Assembly: GCA_036971475.1 (NCBI GenBank)
Contig: JBAIZL010000001.1
Coordinates: 208,551,841 to 208,615,840, forward strand
DNA length: 64,000 nt
Source of the DNA: Prosapia bicincta
Lineage: Eukaryota; Arthropoda; Insecta; Hemiptera; Cercopidae
Reading direction: 5' to 3'
The notes under the pieces were generated by a model that ran no database searches, was not told the DNA's origin, and saw only the letters and a program-made list of their open reading frames with translations. Made by a program: the position numbers and the translations under genes. The stretch's first letter is position 1. Each line of letters starts with the position of its first letter. Shown here piece after piece: positions 51,840 through 64,000 of the stretch.

Positions 51840-52330
51840 TGACACACACCGCCGTCGGAGGATTTAAAATCGAGATTATTAAGAAAGAAAAATAGAATTT
51901 AGTATAACCACCGCCCCCGCCTTTAAATGAATTCTGACTAGTAATCCTCCTGGGGCCTTAACTGTAAGCATATGCACAATTTTTATATAAAAAAAATAGA
52001 ATAGAAATAGATTCGAAATATTTACCTATTGCGGATCCTCTCTATATCTATATGCTACCTCGGGCTGCTCAAGGGTTTCCTTGGAGAGGCATGCCGACCG
52101 GAAGTAACTCCCGCAATCACCAGGTAAACGCCGAAGACTCTTTTTGACTCTCGCTATAAGACTGATACTAATCTTAACTTGATTCTTAAAGATTTAAAAA
52201 AAGAACGGAAAATACATGTTTATCACAATCAGCTGTTTATTATCGGTCCGCTAAAGAGTGGTGACCACCCGCAGCCACTATTGACACTATTAACTCTTTC
52301 ATTTACTTTCATTGCTGTTTTGCGGTAATA
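51840..52330. other. GC-richer insertion specific to copy C
   Basis: Copies A and B have AT-rich sequence here; C contains about 490 bp with C-rich patches (CCACCGCCCCCGCC near 51910) and a structured-looking stretch at 52030-52140. I compared it from memory with common spliceosomal RNAs and 5S rRNA and saw no match. Nature unknown. Confidence 0.4.
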
Positions 52331-54237
52331 TAAAGAAAATACGTTAAAATTATATGAATAATAATATAATACTTACACTATCAAAAAACGTTGATATAAA
52401 GTCGCATACATTCTCGTTTGGTAATTCCATATAACTATCTGTTTGGAGTCATCTGGATAATGAAACTTCAAAATTAACAGAGAACGAGTATATCGTACAT
52501 AACCGATGAAAAGGTGACAGCTACGGCAGCATACCTGTACGTAATCTGTCAAAACCAATATAAGCTGTTCTGATCAACATCAATGTCACACAAAGCACAC
52601 ATATCTCTTGTGCACCAGAATTGAGGGAATTATATCTACTTCTTTATCACTAGATGAATGAATTTACTCTGATATTAATTTTATTTTAATGATAGTGAGC
52701 GGTTATTAAATATGATATCAAACCAAAAGGTGAAATGTTACAAAAATTAGGCATTCATATAATCTATATGTACGTACGTGAGTTAACATATAACAACATT
52801 GCCCTTCGCCCAATTGTTTAGCCCAGGGCCACTTGAGATGATTTTGAAACATGATAACAAGACACAGACATACGAATGGAAGTCTGGCAACACCGCCTCT
52901 ACAATCTCAAGCAATATAATGACTAATGTCAGTACCACTGTTTCTTCTATTAACCACACAATTACGTAACCCAATAACCAAAGCCATCTGCTACCTTAAC
53001 CTTCTTTTCAATCGCCAATATTACCACCGTCATTATTTCTAGAGAATATATAGCTAACAGCCAAGTTATTGCAACCAGCAAAACATTTATTTCCGCTCTT
53101 TCTTTTTGATTTTTTCGTCTTTAGATAGGTACTTTTTATGTGGATTTTATTACATACATGCTTATATAAATAAATAAATACACACACACACACGCGCGCG
53201 TCCATTCTTATACATAGGCCTAATATATTTAAATAAATCACTATGAATCTGGGATTCCAGTATTGATTATGTATGAGCTTTTATTGACCACTAACTGCCT
53301 TAGGAAAGTGGAATTTATCTTTTGAAGACAGACAAAAAAGAATAAAAATACTGTTTCTCTTTATCCCCCGTTAGTTCCCATAATCCTAGCCAAAAAATTG
53401 CTCTGGCTAACACTTTAAAAAGAATTGAAACTTCGTCAGAATAGTCAATTTTAACAGTATTATTTATCAAAAATAGAAGTAAATAGACAGGAATATATTT
53501 TTATGAACGTTACAATTGATTTTGTTTTGTACGAATTGTTAAAAGTACTACCAATACCACAAATTTCCGTTTCTTTCAACAGATTCTTTTTTTTCTTCGT
53601 TACAAACACTGGAAATGTAAATGATATCGAAGATAACGGAACATTGGTTGACAGATCTAGATACCATTTATGATCATCTGTGATAATAATGTGATAATTG
53701 ATGATTTCGGGCGAAATCCATTTTCTTCTTGTAGAAAAACTTAATTACAAGTACTTTCAAAGTTCTCTTTCAAATTTAATTTAAAATCTTTAACCAATGA
53801 TTGCGTTGTATATTTTGTTAAGAATTGAAAATATGGTGCATTTCTTGCGTTGAAATTTCTCTATGTGTAATAAATACCACTATCTCTCCTCGTTACTGGA
53901 AACATGTATTTATTTTGTCTCCATTTATTCTAATTGTTCCATTACTATACGTCATGGTTTATACTATAATGTGACTGTAATTTTAAAAAAACGTTATTTG
54001 TTTACTAACTTATGACTAATATGAAATAAACGTTTATTTCAGTAAGGGAGGAAGATTTTTAACTTGATCGTCTCACCGTTGCTATAATAAATAAAGGAAA
54101 AGTTTTTTTCTTATCCTAAACTTTCACTTTACCATGGAATAAATGTATTTTATAATTTTGATGTAACTTTCGTTCAAGGAAGAAAAGGTCATTTTGATAT
54201 GGTCTACAGAAATAGAAAACACGCTGTTCGAAAAGAG

Positions 54238-54241
<4 letters not shown>

Positions 54242-54286
<45 letters not shown>
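54242..54286. repeat. (TA)n microsatellite in copy C
   Basis: TA tract directly after AAAAGAGTTGAA, absent at the same place in copies A and B. Confidence 0.95.
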
Positions 54287-54289
<3 letters not shown>

Positions 54290-55290
54290 AACATTGACTT
54301 TGTATTTTAAAAAATAACTGGAATTACTAGAAATTCATCATTGCGTGGTTATCACTATATTTCCAAGAGTTTTAGGAAAAAGATTTAAATATATTTATTA
54401 TCTCTGTACTAATAATTAGTAACTAGAAATTGTGTAATTTTATAATTATATAAATTCTTATTTAGAGTATCCTATAATGTATAGTTATAGAAAATATATT
54501 CTATAATTATACAACCTTGAACATAAATAAACAAAACTATCATTTTATAGTTAGTGATACTTGTTGAAAATACCTAATAATGTATTAACTTTGGTTATTA
54601 TCAGAAAATAAAGGTTACAAAAATGTACTCAAAAATTATTATATTTTTGATAAGTTACAAATTCTATTTCAAACCATGTTTAACGAACCCAATTTCCTAT
54701 TGTGTGTCACTTTCACTTTCCACAATCTACCATTCCGATTTCCCTCCCACATTACTCCCCTTCATTGTTTTACTAATAAAAGTCTGCTGTTTGATTGCGC
54801 TTATGCTATGCTATCACTGAACTAGCGCCATAGATCTCAAATCATAGGGACGAATGTATACACCCCCTCCCCCAATCTCGCAACATGCGCTGTTCATAAT
54901 GCCCACTTTGGATCAGACAGTCTCTTGGCAAACAAGGGCCTTTGCCGGTTATTTACGTCCCCTAAGGCTGGTGTTAAAGTCTTCTGTATTTAGAAGACAG
55001 TTTCCTAACCGGCAAATGGGGAGGAGACCTACTTAGGGTGTCAAAAACATCGTGGTATATTGATCCATCTCGTATTTCTGTTTCTTCGTCCATATTACTC
55101 GTATAAATGAAGCATCTATAATACAAATTACTTTTTTTATTTTTTTTTATATAATGTGAATAAAATTGATGCTGCAATATTTTATGATGTAAAAAACAAA
55201 TGTTAGGTAATAAAAGTTTAAACAGTTTACAAAAACTATGCTTCCCGTGCGTTAAATTAAAATGTGAAGAGGTATCTAACAACTGTGGAG

Positions 55291-55899
55291 TAGTATACAC
55301 GCAAGTTAATATCATAATCAGATTCTGATTGTGTTATTATTACGCTGAAATCCTATCTCCTAATTATTCGAAATTTTAATTATATATACTAAACATGCCT
55401 TGTGAGAAAATATTATTGTGTTTTTATTTTAATTTGAAATTCATAGAATAGTACAATCAAAGGGTTGGTAGATGTTTTCTTACAACAGTTTCTTATCCCT
55501 AAGGGACAAAAAGAAAACAAGTTGTAGAAGTCGGTTTTTATTCAAATTACAAAACCATATAAACAACAAAGTATTTTAAAGTGGCACGTTTTAGTGACGT
55601 GAAAGAACGATAACACTCTGTAATAAGGGAACTAATTCTTCCTGCAGCGGCACTGGCAGCGCCTAATTCTACGAGACTCCCGATTAAATTTAATGAACTT
55701 TGCTGAAATTTAATGAATTTGCCTTTTTTTGTATAAAGTCATGGAAATTTCTTAACTTCTTAACTAACTTAAAATATTACGCCAATATAGATTTGAATGG
55801 AATTATTCAATGCCCCAATCAATCACGTTCTAGGAAATTAGTTTTGATTACGAACTTGAAAACGAAGTCATGATTACGTCTTATTAAAATTTTGTCTGG
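55291..55899. other. Spacer between copy C and arm R
   Basis: No gene or repeat recognised. A short GC-richer stretch near 55640-55690 (CTGCAGCGGCACTGGCAGCG) has no identifiable role. Confidence 0.5.
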
Positions 55900-56629
55900 C
55901 ATAAGTTTAACCTCCATTCCTTAAAGATTGTAACTGGGCACTAATTTAAAGAGTAAGATTAATTTCTGAATTTTAATTTACAAATTAGACAGACTGAAAA
56001 TAATCGCAGATGGAGCACTATAAGCTATAAATTAAAATTTAGTATTGTATGAATATTATTATTTTCTGTCACAGATTAATATTCTTTAAAAACAATGCCA
56101 CATATTTAAATAAAATAATGAAATGTTAATAAGCCCATTTAAATATTTATTTCTACGTCATCCCTACCAATAAGTTACAAAGTGATTTGGTAATACACTG
56201 ATACATATCACTGTATATTAGGGTACGTTACTCTTTTCTTTACATCGACAGATCATGAGATAACTTTCTTTATTTAAGAGTCTAATTTTATCATTGTCAA
56301 AGAAGAGGGAATTGTGGACAGTAGATACGATTTATGTAGTAATTAACATTTATTGGGCCTGACAGAAGAGAAGGATAATAGTCATATTTCCAGGGTGTAA
56401 ACACAATCCTTGTTGGGGTGATGTGTTATCTACTTGTTACACGCAAGTGCAGGAAAGTGTATAACATGAAGTCGTAAATAAATCTGTAACAAAGTTTAAG
56501 ATAAAAGATTCTTCTAACAGTCCAAATGGTTGTATACTCTACTAAAAGCATGATGTCCATTTGCCATGAAGATGTGATCCTGGATGTGTTTCTCAATCGG
56601 TATCTTTAGGAGAATGGAAAAGTTAGAGA

Positions 56630-56630
<1 letters not shown>

Positions 56631-56684
<54 letters not shown>

Positions 56685-56750
56685 TGTCTGTGTGTGTGTG
56701 TCTGTCTGTGTGTGTGTGTCTGTCTGTCTGTGTGTGTGTGTGTGTGTGTG
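56631..56750. repeat. (TG)n/(CTGT)n microsatellite
   Basis: TG tract with three CTGTCTG interruptions; the expanded counterpart of the short CA tract at 22180-22205. Confidence 0.96.
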
Positions 56751-59102
56751 TTTTATATAAGTGTACAAATATTGCTAACATTATGTGTAATCGAAAATTA
56801 TATTTGACGGCCAAAGTAATACAAACTTCTACCATTATTTATAGCCACACTGAGCCAAAGTAGCTATTATATCTCTTCAACTTTTGCAATGTTTCAATCG
56901 AGTTTCCCTTTTAACTATTAAAGCCTATAAGTCCCATAAATTTATTAAAACATAAAATTATTATATTTAGTGAAAATTGGGAGCATGTTTGAAAACGTCA
57001 CCTATATAAATTAAATAAAATCTAGTTAAAATTATTAAAATTTGTTCGAAAGACATGATTTGTAAAATATCAGCAAATGAACACAACACTACTGGTTTAG
57101 ATGGTTATACTTTATTAAAGGTAAACAGGCTACTTGCCATGAAACACGTAAACACATCACGAGGTTGGTGGTATGTTGAGAAGCAATTTTGAAGGACAAA
57201 GTCATTAAAATGATAAGTGTTAAAGGCAAATAGTAAAGGGTTTCGGGAGCTACAGAAAGATATATGTAAAACCGCGTCTCAGGTTTCCATATATCATTAT
57301 TAAGATAAGTAACCCAAATTTGCTAACGTGAAGCTTAGACATTTCTTGAGACAAAAAGTAACTATAGATATTACTAGGCCTTTACGTTTAACCTTATATG
57401 AAATAGCGGTCGCGAAATGGACCTTTTAGTAGTTTTACATATAACAACTGTTCTTAAACTAGCTTCATTGGTCGATTCTGAAGATTTATCTATGTTTTAT
57501 TTGATAGACTACCGTTAAAATCTAAGTGATAGAAATAATGTCTTATTGAAATTATGGTTTTTATTATTGTTTTTTTTTTAAATTGTAAAACTATTTACAG
57601 AAAAGTATTGCCAAGCTAACTGAAATGTTTGCTTACAATTGTTTGAGCTTATTGTATTATAAATAAGCACTTCTAAAAAAAAAGCTTTGTGGGAAACTCA
57701 GCTGCAATCCTAGTATACCTAATTAGGCATATTAGGATTGCCTCCTCTCCCATATTGCATATTAAGAGAGTAATTACGCCTCCTCTCTCTCTCTCTCTCC
57801 CCCTCCCCTTTTTAATTTGTCCATATGGATCGAAGTCCCTTGTAACCTTGTCTTAATCTGTATTTCCTGTCGCCGTCATATGCTTGTAACCGTTACAGTA
57901 AGGTAAAAACATTAACTGCTTCGTCTTGCAAGTGTTCTCAAGCACAAAATACTAATTACTGGCTCCAAAACAACAAACATTACTGTACCAGCAGCTTTTC
58001 ACTTCACCATTACTAAATTATTTTACCTCAAAAAGATATCACTACGAATCATTACTTCACTTACTGAATAACTGTCACACTTTATTACTACGTATGACGT
58101 TTTTCTTATCAGCTCCGTCCGTTTACTCATATTTCACGACTCAGTAACCTTTTCTTTACCGTCCTACTCTTAAGACTCAAACCAATATCAAAACACTACT
58201 CTTTAGTTTTCGTTTCATGTTTTTATAAAAATTAATCCTATTGAGGCATATGGTATCAATTTCCATAAATTCCTTTAATATCCCCCATCTCTGTCCTGGA
58301 GCTTCCCAAAATTTTCTAAAAATATGTTTCATTAAAAAATAAATAATTAAATACTGTCTTGATCGCTCATTTTTGTACTTTCTATTTAGGATTTCTCTCT
58401 TAAATGACTAAATTAGCATAACATATACAAAATAGTCATTGGTTAGACAATGGGTGTACATACAAATTCTTATATCAAAATCTAACAAAAAAACTATTAA
58501 TATAATCAATTACTGTAAACATGTTAACACAGAATTCCATAACCATATATTTCAAATATTCCTTTTGTTTCAATGTATAAATTGCAAGGTTTGCATAGAT
58601 GTGAGCCTAATTTAATTAAATCTGTTTCCAGTATCTATTGTATAATATATATTCGGAGGTCGTAACCTCAAGGTAGTCACGTGATTCAAATTCTATTCCC
58701 AAAAAAACTTTGCAAATAACACAAAGAACTTCGATCTCCATCTCAGTAAGTTACACTTGGCCATAGACTAGTACAAAATATGTGAAACTGGATCTTTCAA
58801 GCGCGTAATGTTGGCACTTGGCCCATATTTTATATGCATATTAATGACGACATCGTTTTATATTGACGAAAACTGCAGGATCCAAACATCTTTCTTGCGT
58901 TGAAAACCTTTTTGATTTAATTTACTGCTCTAATAACCCCTTTTTGCAAAAACATATAGCGAGTTATTTTATTATAAATAATACTCAAAAACCTCTAACT
59001 ACAAATAGTTTGATATTACCCTGATGTAGATTTTACTGACCAAGTATCCAATCTCAGATGCATTAAAATGAGGATGGCTACTTGGTAAGAGAAATATACA
59101 TG

Positions 59103-59108
<6 letters not shown>

Positions 59109-59141
<33 letters not shown>
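59109..59141. repeat. (TA)n microsatellite
   Basis: Short TA tract in arm R. It follows a GAGGATGGCTACTTGG block that is shared, reversed, with arm L near 19850. Confidence 0.93.
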
Positions 59142-59145
<4 letters not shown>

Positions 59146-59445
59146 ATTAATGGTTTTTAATAACATTTATTAATATTTAAGGACGGTTTATTTTAAAATT
59201 AATATTATGTTATTTTATACTCCGTAACTAGCTTCTCTCCCTTTTTTATTTCCATTGTAAATATAATTTTTATAATTTTATTTCAAATATTAATACATTA
59301 ATATAAATGTATTTATGGGTATCCTGCTCCTTAGTAATAAAAGAAAAAGGCAAAGCAAATCATAATTATTACATTAATTCCTCATAAGATTACAAATAAA
59401 AGTATCATGCAAATTAGAATAACTACACACATTCCAAATTACAAT

Positions 59446-59475
59446 AATATATATATTATTATTATTATTATATAT

Positions 59476-59541
<66 letters not shown>

Positions 59542-59546
59542 TATAG
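59446..59546. repeat. (TA)n/(TTA)n microsatellite
   Basis: TTATTA and TA repeats ending in GATATAGATATTC. It lies on the other side of the shared TGGGATGTAG block from the TA tracts in arm L, so the two arms gained TA tracts independently. Confidence 0.93.
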
Positions 59547-60214
59547 ATATTCAATAATGCTACATCCCATATCAATGAGGTGCTTACTATTATACATTCT
59601 ACTACCAACAAAACAACAATAAATATCCCCATTGGTTTTTTTTTTTTAATTTACTTTCATTATGATTTGTTTTTCTTACTATACTATTAGATTTCTACAA
59701 AATCTTTTTAAAAAATCTTTCCTTTACAATAATATGGATTTACCACTCTATAATCTGGTTCCAAAGGAAAACGGCAACTTTGACGACATTTCCGACAATT
59801 TCCCGTTGAACTAATCCTCTATAAAACCTACTATCTCTACATGTGAATAAATAGGACTGTCTCTACATTTATATCTTTTGTAAGTTTTTGTACTTTTAAC
59901 AGTACTTGCTTGTATTTATATAGCTTTCAAAACGTATTTGACCGATTTTGCGTAGCTCTCACTCCCAAAGCTTGATCTATGGGTTAATATGGTTGCTCCA
60001 TACATATTTTAAAATGTTTAGACATTGTCTGGGACAACTATTCAAGACTGTTTTACATTAGTGGAAGTTTAGAGCCTAATTTCATATTATTTATTTGCCT
60101 GAAAAATCCAAACCGTTTAATTCAAGTCCATAGATACAAACAGATTTATTGTGTTTTTAATTTAAGATTTGCGTTTATTCAAAGATAAATAATTACGCTA
60201 TAGTAATTTAGGAC

Positions 60215-60445
60215 CAATTAAATATGCTCGCCTGGATTGTATTCAACGTTTGCTGTCACCATGGAGACGAAACTGCATAATTTAGGAACAAAACATGTAG
60301 CACATGCATCAGCAGAGGCCGTCTTCACGCTTGGACGCTCCCATTGGGTAAATATCTGCAGCGTCCTCTTGTAGAAACACAACACAGTTACGCTTGACGG
60401 GCCGCCGTAAATATAATTAAACATTTTGTTACAGCAAATGTAATC
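60215..60445 (-). other. Well-matched island in arm R, counterpart of 18215-18425
   Basis: A 68-codon frame on the minus strand (60218-60424) stays open and reads through the position where arm L has a stop. It shares FTQ-ERPSVKT and ADACATCFV with L. It could be a pseudogene exon or a conserved non-coding block. No family is recognised. Confidence 0.35.
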
Positions 60446-61063
60446 AATATAATAAATTCGTTAAGGGTAGACTTTTTATGCATCAGTAAAGGCTTAAAAT
60501 ATAACATAAAACATTTTTGCATAATTTTACTAAAATAAACAGCTTTAATACGATGTATGTGTTTGTTTGATATCCAATTACCATATTATTTTTATGCGGA
60601 ACGAACTCATTCCTTGAAGTGAATGATAATTCCATGTCGTTTGTCTACGGGACCTGAAGTTATTATAATATCCTGAAAAATGAATATAGTAAACAATGAG
60701 AAAATAATAAAGTATTATAAGGTTGTTGTGTGTTTCATATAGGATTCACGAAATATTTTAATTTCAAATACATTACAAATTGCCTGCAGTTTTCTAAAAT
60801 CTTTTTAAAATTTAACTTTAAAGTAAGCCTACTCTATGCAACAAATGCACCGTCGCACCTTGTCCAATTCCACCTAATAACGTTCTGTTTTTTATATGGA
60901 CTATTGTAAAAATGGATTAATCAGTATCGATATTGCCTCAAGCATATCAAGGTATCGATAAGGATATATTTTTAAAAATATTTTCACTGTAAACAAAATC
61001 GTTACACCTAATATGTTATATTTATTATAAATATAAATAAATATATCAATATAAATGAATAAG

Positions 61064-61068
<5 letters not shown>

Positions 61069-61097
<29 letters not shown>
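61069..61097. repeat. (TA)n microsatellite
   Basis: Short TA tract followed by a T run, next to a block (TCTGACACGTTTCGGAG) shared with arm L. Confidence 0.93.
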
Positions 61098-61102
<5 letters not shown>

Positions 61103-62164
61103 TTTTTTTTTATAGGTTTTCTGACACGTTTCGGAGATCCTCCAACATAGCTGAAATAGACCGGCCAGTTACAGCATAGTATAATCCGAAAAAAGCAAGC
61201 CGATATATTGTTTTAAAAATAAACTATGATATACAATTAGACCTATGAAATAGTAGTAAAATTATTTAAATTTATAAAGATAGAGGTTGTTAATTAAAAT
61301 TCTGGAAACACTATTCGTTAGAATATAAAATCTGCCTTTTTCTTTAATGAAGCAAAACAGATGAAATGATCAAACGAAGTAAACGAACAATTACAAATAT
61401 TTTCCTATTATCAGGAGTCTGTGTACCAGTCAAGCTGTGTTTAGTGTTAAATGCAGAATTTTATTCTCTCTCTTCCTATTGACATTTAAATTGTTAATAA
61501 AAATGTTAATTTATACTTTTTGGTGATAGTCTTTTGTTGCAATAACCAGAGAATTTTAAAAATTATTTTAATGCAATGATAAGACAATTATTTCTATATA
61601 CAATATTTGTAACAAAATTAATAATATAAATATTCCACGAAAATTATTTCAATACAGTGACAAATTTTAATTAAAACATAAATTATAAATATTTTAACGT
61701 TTTATAAATATAGGAGGAACCTCTACGCATCTAAATATATTTCTCTCTGCTCTTATTAAACTATATTAATAATATTTCCTTTAATAATATTTTATAACGT
61801 TTAAACTTTATTTTGGTTAATTTATTTTTTGTATTGTAAGTTGTTACTTTAACCAAACGTTGGATAAATATCTAATAGTATAATAATGAAATAAAATCTC
61901 CTTGTTGATACGGCATAGAAATGTATCTCCCATTCAACACCTGCTTCTATTCTAAACTTGTACTATATAAATATTAATTAGGGCAACATAGTAGTTTGTC
62001 TTCCTTTATTTTAAAATAACAATTCCATAATAAGCCAAATAATATTACAACATTTATTAACTTTTTGGACTTTTAAATGGTGCCGATATTCCAATATTTC
62101 TTTTAGGCCTTTTTGTAAAAACAAACAAAAGACATACACAAGTCTCACAAATTATTCATTTAAT

Positions 62165-62208
62165 TACTTATACGCGTTTCAATGACGAAGTCATCATCAT
62201 CAGTGACT
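62165..62208 (-). ncRNA. Hammerhead-ribozyme-like motif (ACGCGT subfamily), stem I weakened
   Basis: Minus strand: CTGATGA (62203-62197), unpaired T, stem II GATGAC/GTCATT with a tight loop, GAA (62180-62178), ACGCGT (62177-62172), H17 A62171. Stem I has mismatches (TAAG against GTCA), so it is predicted to be weaker than its partner at 62568. Confidence 0.6.
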
Positions 62209-62567
62209 TTTGCTACTACAAACTCTAACTTACAACTAAGGTGAAAGTAAGGTTAGAATACTATATTTATACTTTGCGCGTTGCCACGGCCACCTATAGA
62301 AACATTACTTCTAACATGATACAAGAAATTTTGAAATATTAATACTTTAATATTAATTATCTATTTTGTTTATATGTAATTATGTGTATGGATAAGAATT
62401 TTATTGTAACTAATGAGTTAGGTAAAAAATGTCTATTTGATGTATCATGTTCGATGTAATGTTAATATCTGTTGTTTTGACTGGTGGGCGTGACAACGCA
62501 ACAGTATAAATATAGAATTGTTACCTCACTTTCACCTTAATTGTAAGTTAGAGTTTGTAGTAGTGAC

Positions 62568-62610
62568 ACTCACTGATGATGACGAATTTGACATTGAAAC
62601 GCGTATGAGT
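62568..62610 (+). ncRNA. Hammerhead-ribozyme-like motif (ACGCGT subfamily), best stem I
   Basis: CTGATGA at 62573-62579 is the canonical CUGAUGA box. GAA is at 62596-62598, the self-complementary ACGCGT at 62599-62604 and A62605 is the predicted H17. Stem I is ACTCA (62568-62572) with TGAGT (62606-62610), five perfect pairs. Stem II has decayed (GACGAATTTGACATT), whereas in the opposed copy stem II is good and stem I poor. Confidence 0.65.
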
Positions 62611-64000
62611 AAATAAATTTATAATTTGTAAGCCTTGTGTATGTATTTTAATTGTTTAACATAACCTCACAAGCTAAGCTCAAAGAATAGTCGTACTTCT
62701 TGTTGAAGTTAATGTAAAAAAGTAGTAATATGAGACTACTAAAAAGGTTTTGTACAAAATATGGCGGAATTCCGCCACCTTTCAATCCACTTTACTTGCG
62801 ACTTTAGGCATGTAACCCTCAGATATGTACACGCACTTAGACATCTCTTAATAAAAGAACGTAAAGGTTGCATCAGTTTAGGTAAACTAGATCATGTGTT
62901 TGTCAACTAAGATAAGAATGAAAATAAAAGTAATTGATAAAAAATTTGAAAGAAAAAGTAAACAGATTTTGTTATTAGCTAACGTTATCTCAGTTCCAGC
63001 ACCTTATATCTATCTAGGAGTGGAGGAAGACTAATGACAAGTTTCCCTTGCGATTTGGGAGAAATCAATTCTGGTCGTATCGGTCTGCTGTGATATAAAT
63101 AGGTTGCATTGAAGAGTCGCGGCTTTTACCAGCCGTTCTTAAACAGTGCAATTAGTGAAAACCTTAAAAAAAAAAACTAGCACAGGTTTGTCTATTAACA
63201 TAGAATATGTTAATATTTTTATCACCGATAAAAATATCACCTAACACCAATATCCACGATAGTAGAAATACATTCAGACACACTAAAGCTATCGACTATT
63301 TATACATTCATGCATGTCATGAAAGATAACAAATATACTTTATCGATCTCGTTATTTGTTGTGATTGTGGTCATGGAAATACAACATGAAAACAAACGAA
63401 GAACATCCGAAACGAAGTCTGACAACGAAATCTCATCCCTACAACGAAGTCATGTCTCTCATGACGTCAACACGATCCCAGTACTACCCTCTATCAACCA
63501 AAGCAATATGTTCCCACTCTCCCTCCTTCTCTTCATCAATTCCTCTCGTTCTTAATTCCAGAAAATATATTATTTGAAGTTAGTTTTCTTAGCAACCCGT
63601 AAGAAATATCGTTATTCTCATTACAAAAGAACAATAATGGGCTCAAATGTAGGGTATTTTCGATGTAAACGTGTTTAAGTTAGATAAATATGAGACGAAC
63701 AATTTTATGTGTAACTCACTATTTTCCCTCAAGCTATGTGCCTTTAAAAAGAAATATATCATAATAATGTAACATTTTCAATCAACGGATTGTTCTTTAC
63801 TGCAGAATCCCAATTTCAAAACCAAGAAAATGTTTTTGGTTCATAATCACTCAGTACAAACATCAAACTCTTTCGATAAAGTTCGGTCAATTTACAACCC
63901 GCCGACCTAATTCCAACCGAACAAGACTTTTGAGTGGCTCTTGTAAGCAATTAGTATTTAAATATTTTAAATAAAGCAGCAAGGTAAGAAAAAACATCAT

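Larger units (their letters stand above)
62090..62690. mobile_element. Fold-back ribozyme element (ACGCGT subfamily) inserted in arm R only
   Basis: The left arm (about 62115-62295) is the reverse complement of the right arm (about 62485-62660), with about 190 bp of unique centre. Each arm carries one ribozyme-like motif with GAAACGCGTA. Arm L passes from the 16.42-kb side to the 16.31-kb side of the matching position without this sequence, so it inserted in R, or was lost from L, after the arms formed. No TA tract borders it, unlike the AAGCTT subfamily. Confidence 0.8.
55900..64000 (-). repeat. Outer inverted-repeat arm R, continuing past the window
   Basis: Reverse-complement partner of 15,080-22,860, still matching at the right edge: the GACTTTTGAGTGG block near 63935 pairs with 15170. 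It differs from L by a longer (TG)n tract, its own (TA)n tracts and a 600-bp ribozyme fold-back at 62.09-62.69 kb, and it lacks the 19.0 kb fold-back. Short open frames inside, such as 63310-63555, are not supported as genes. Confidence 0.85.

Noticed and set aside
52030..52140. Spliceosomal or 5S RNA gene
   Set aside because: A TTTACCT stretch suggested U1, but the remaining sequence does not follow any snRNA or 5S pattern I know.
63310..63577. Overlapping open frames near the right edge
   Set aside because: They lie inside arm R, and the matching sequence in arm L (about 15,500-15,760) differs by indels that would break the frames.

Overview
This window is AT-rich, repeat-dominated DNA from an animal, most likely an invertebrate. 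The evidence is very long (TA)n, (CA)n and (TC)n tracts, a Penelope-like retroelement remnant, tRNA-derived SINE-like units and no compact gene packing. I found no intact protein-coding gene, no rRNA or tRNA gene, no CRISPR array and no bacterial-type operon. I cannot name the species or phylum from the sequence.

Layout. Positions 1-15,080 are mostly unassignable AT-rich DNA, interrupted by fold-back elements set in (TA)n tracts (2.3-3.2 kb and 11.9-12.9 kb) and a TC/CA microsatellite (8.1-8.3 kb). From about 15.1 kb to the right edge the sequence is built from large diverged inverted repeats. Outer arm L (15.08-22.86 kb) pairs in reverse complement with outer arm R (55.9-64.0 kb, running off the window). 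Inside lie an inner inverted pair, A (26.5-35.2 kb) and B (35.96-44.83 kb), separated by about 760 bp, and a third, more diverged copy C (48.86-55.29 kb) in the orientation of A. A short fragment D (26.1-26.48 kb) comes from the same family. The arms differ by substitutions and by discrete insertions, so they are old duplications rather than a simple assembly fold-back.

The most interesting system is a family of small hammerhead-ribozyme-like motifs. At about a dozen sites the same layout recurs: CTGANGA, one extra T, a base-paired stem II whose sequence varies with compensating changes, GAA, a self-complementary six-base stem III (AAGCTT in one subfamily, ACGCGT in the other), one H nucleotide, and a short stem I that pairs back to the bases before CTGANGA. 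Several copies lie head-to-head in fold-back elements, most of them flanked by (TA)n. One copy lies 66 bp after the stop codon of a decayed Penelope-like RT-tail/GIY-YIG endonuclease reading frame (25.19-25.83 kb). That links the ribozyme family to Penelope-like retroelements, whose terminal repeats are known to carry hammerhead ribozymes. Two ribozyme fold-backs are present in one outer arm and absent from the other (19.01-19.47 kb in L only; 62.09-62.69 kb in R only), which suggests movement after the arms duplicated. I infer that these are non-autonomous, Penelope-mobilised units that insert in or expand with TA microsatellites; activity is untested.
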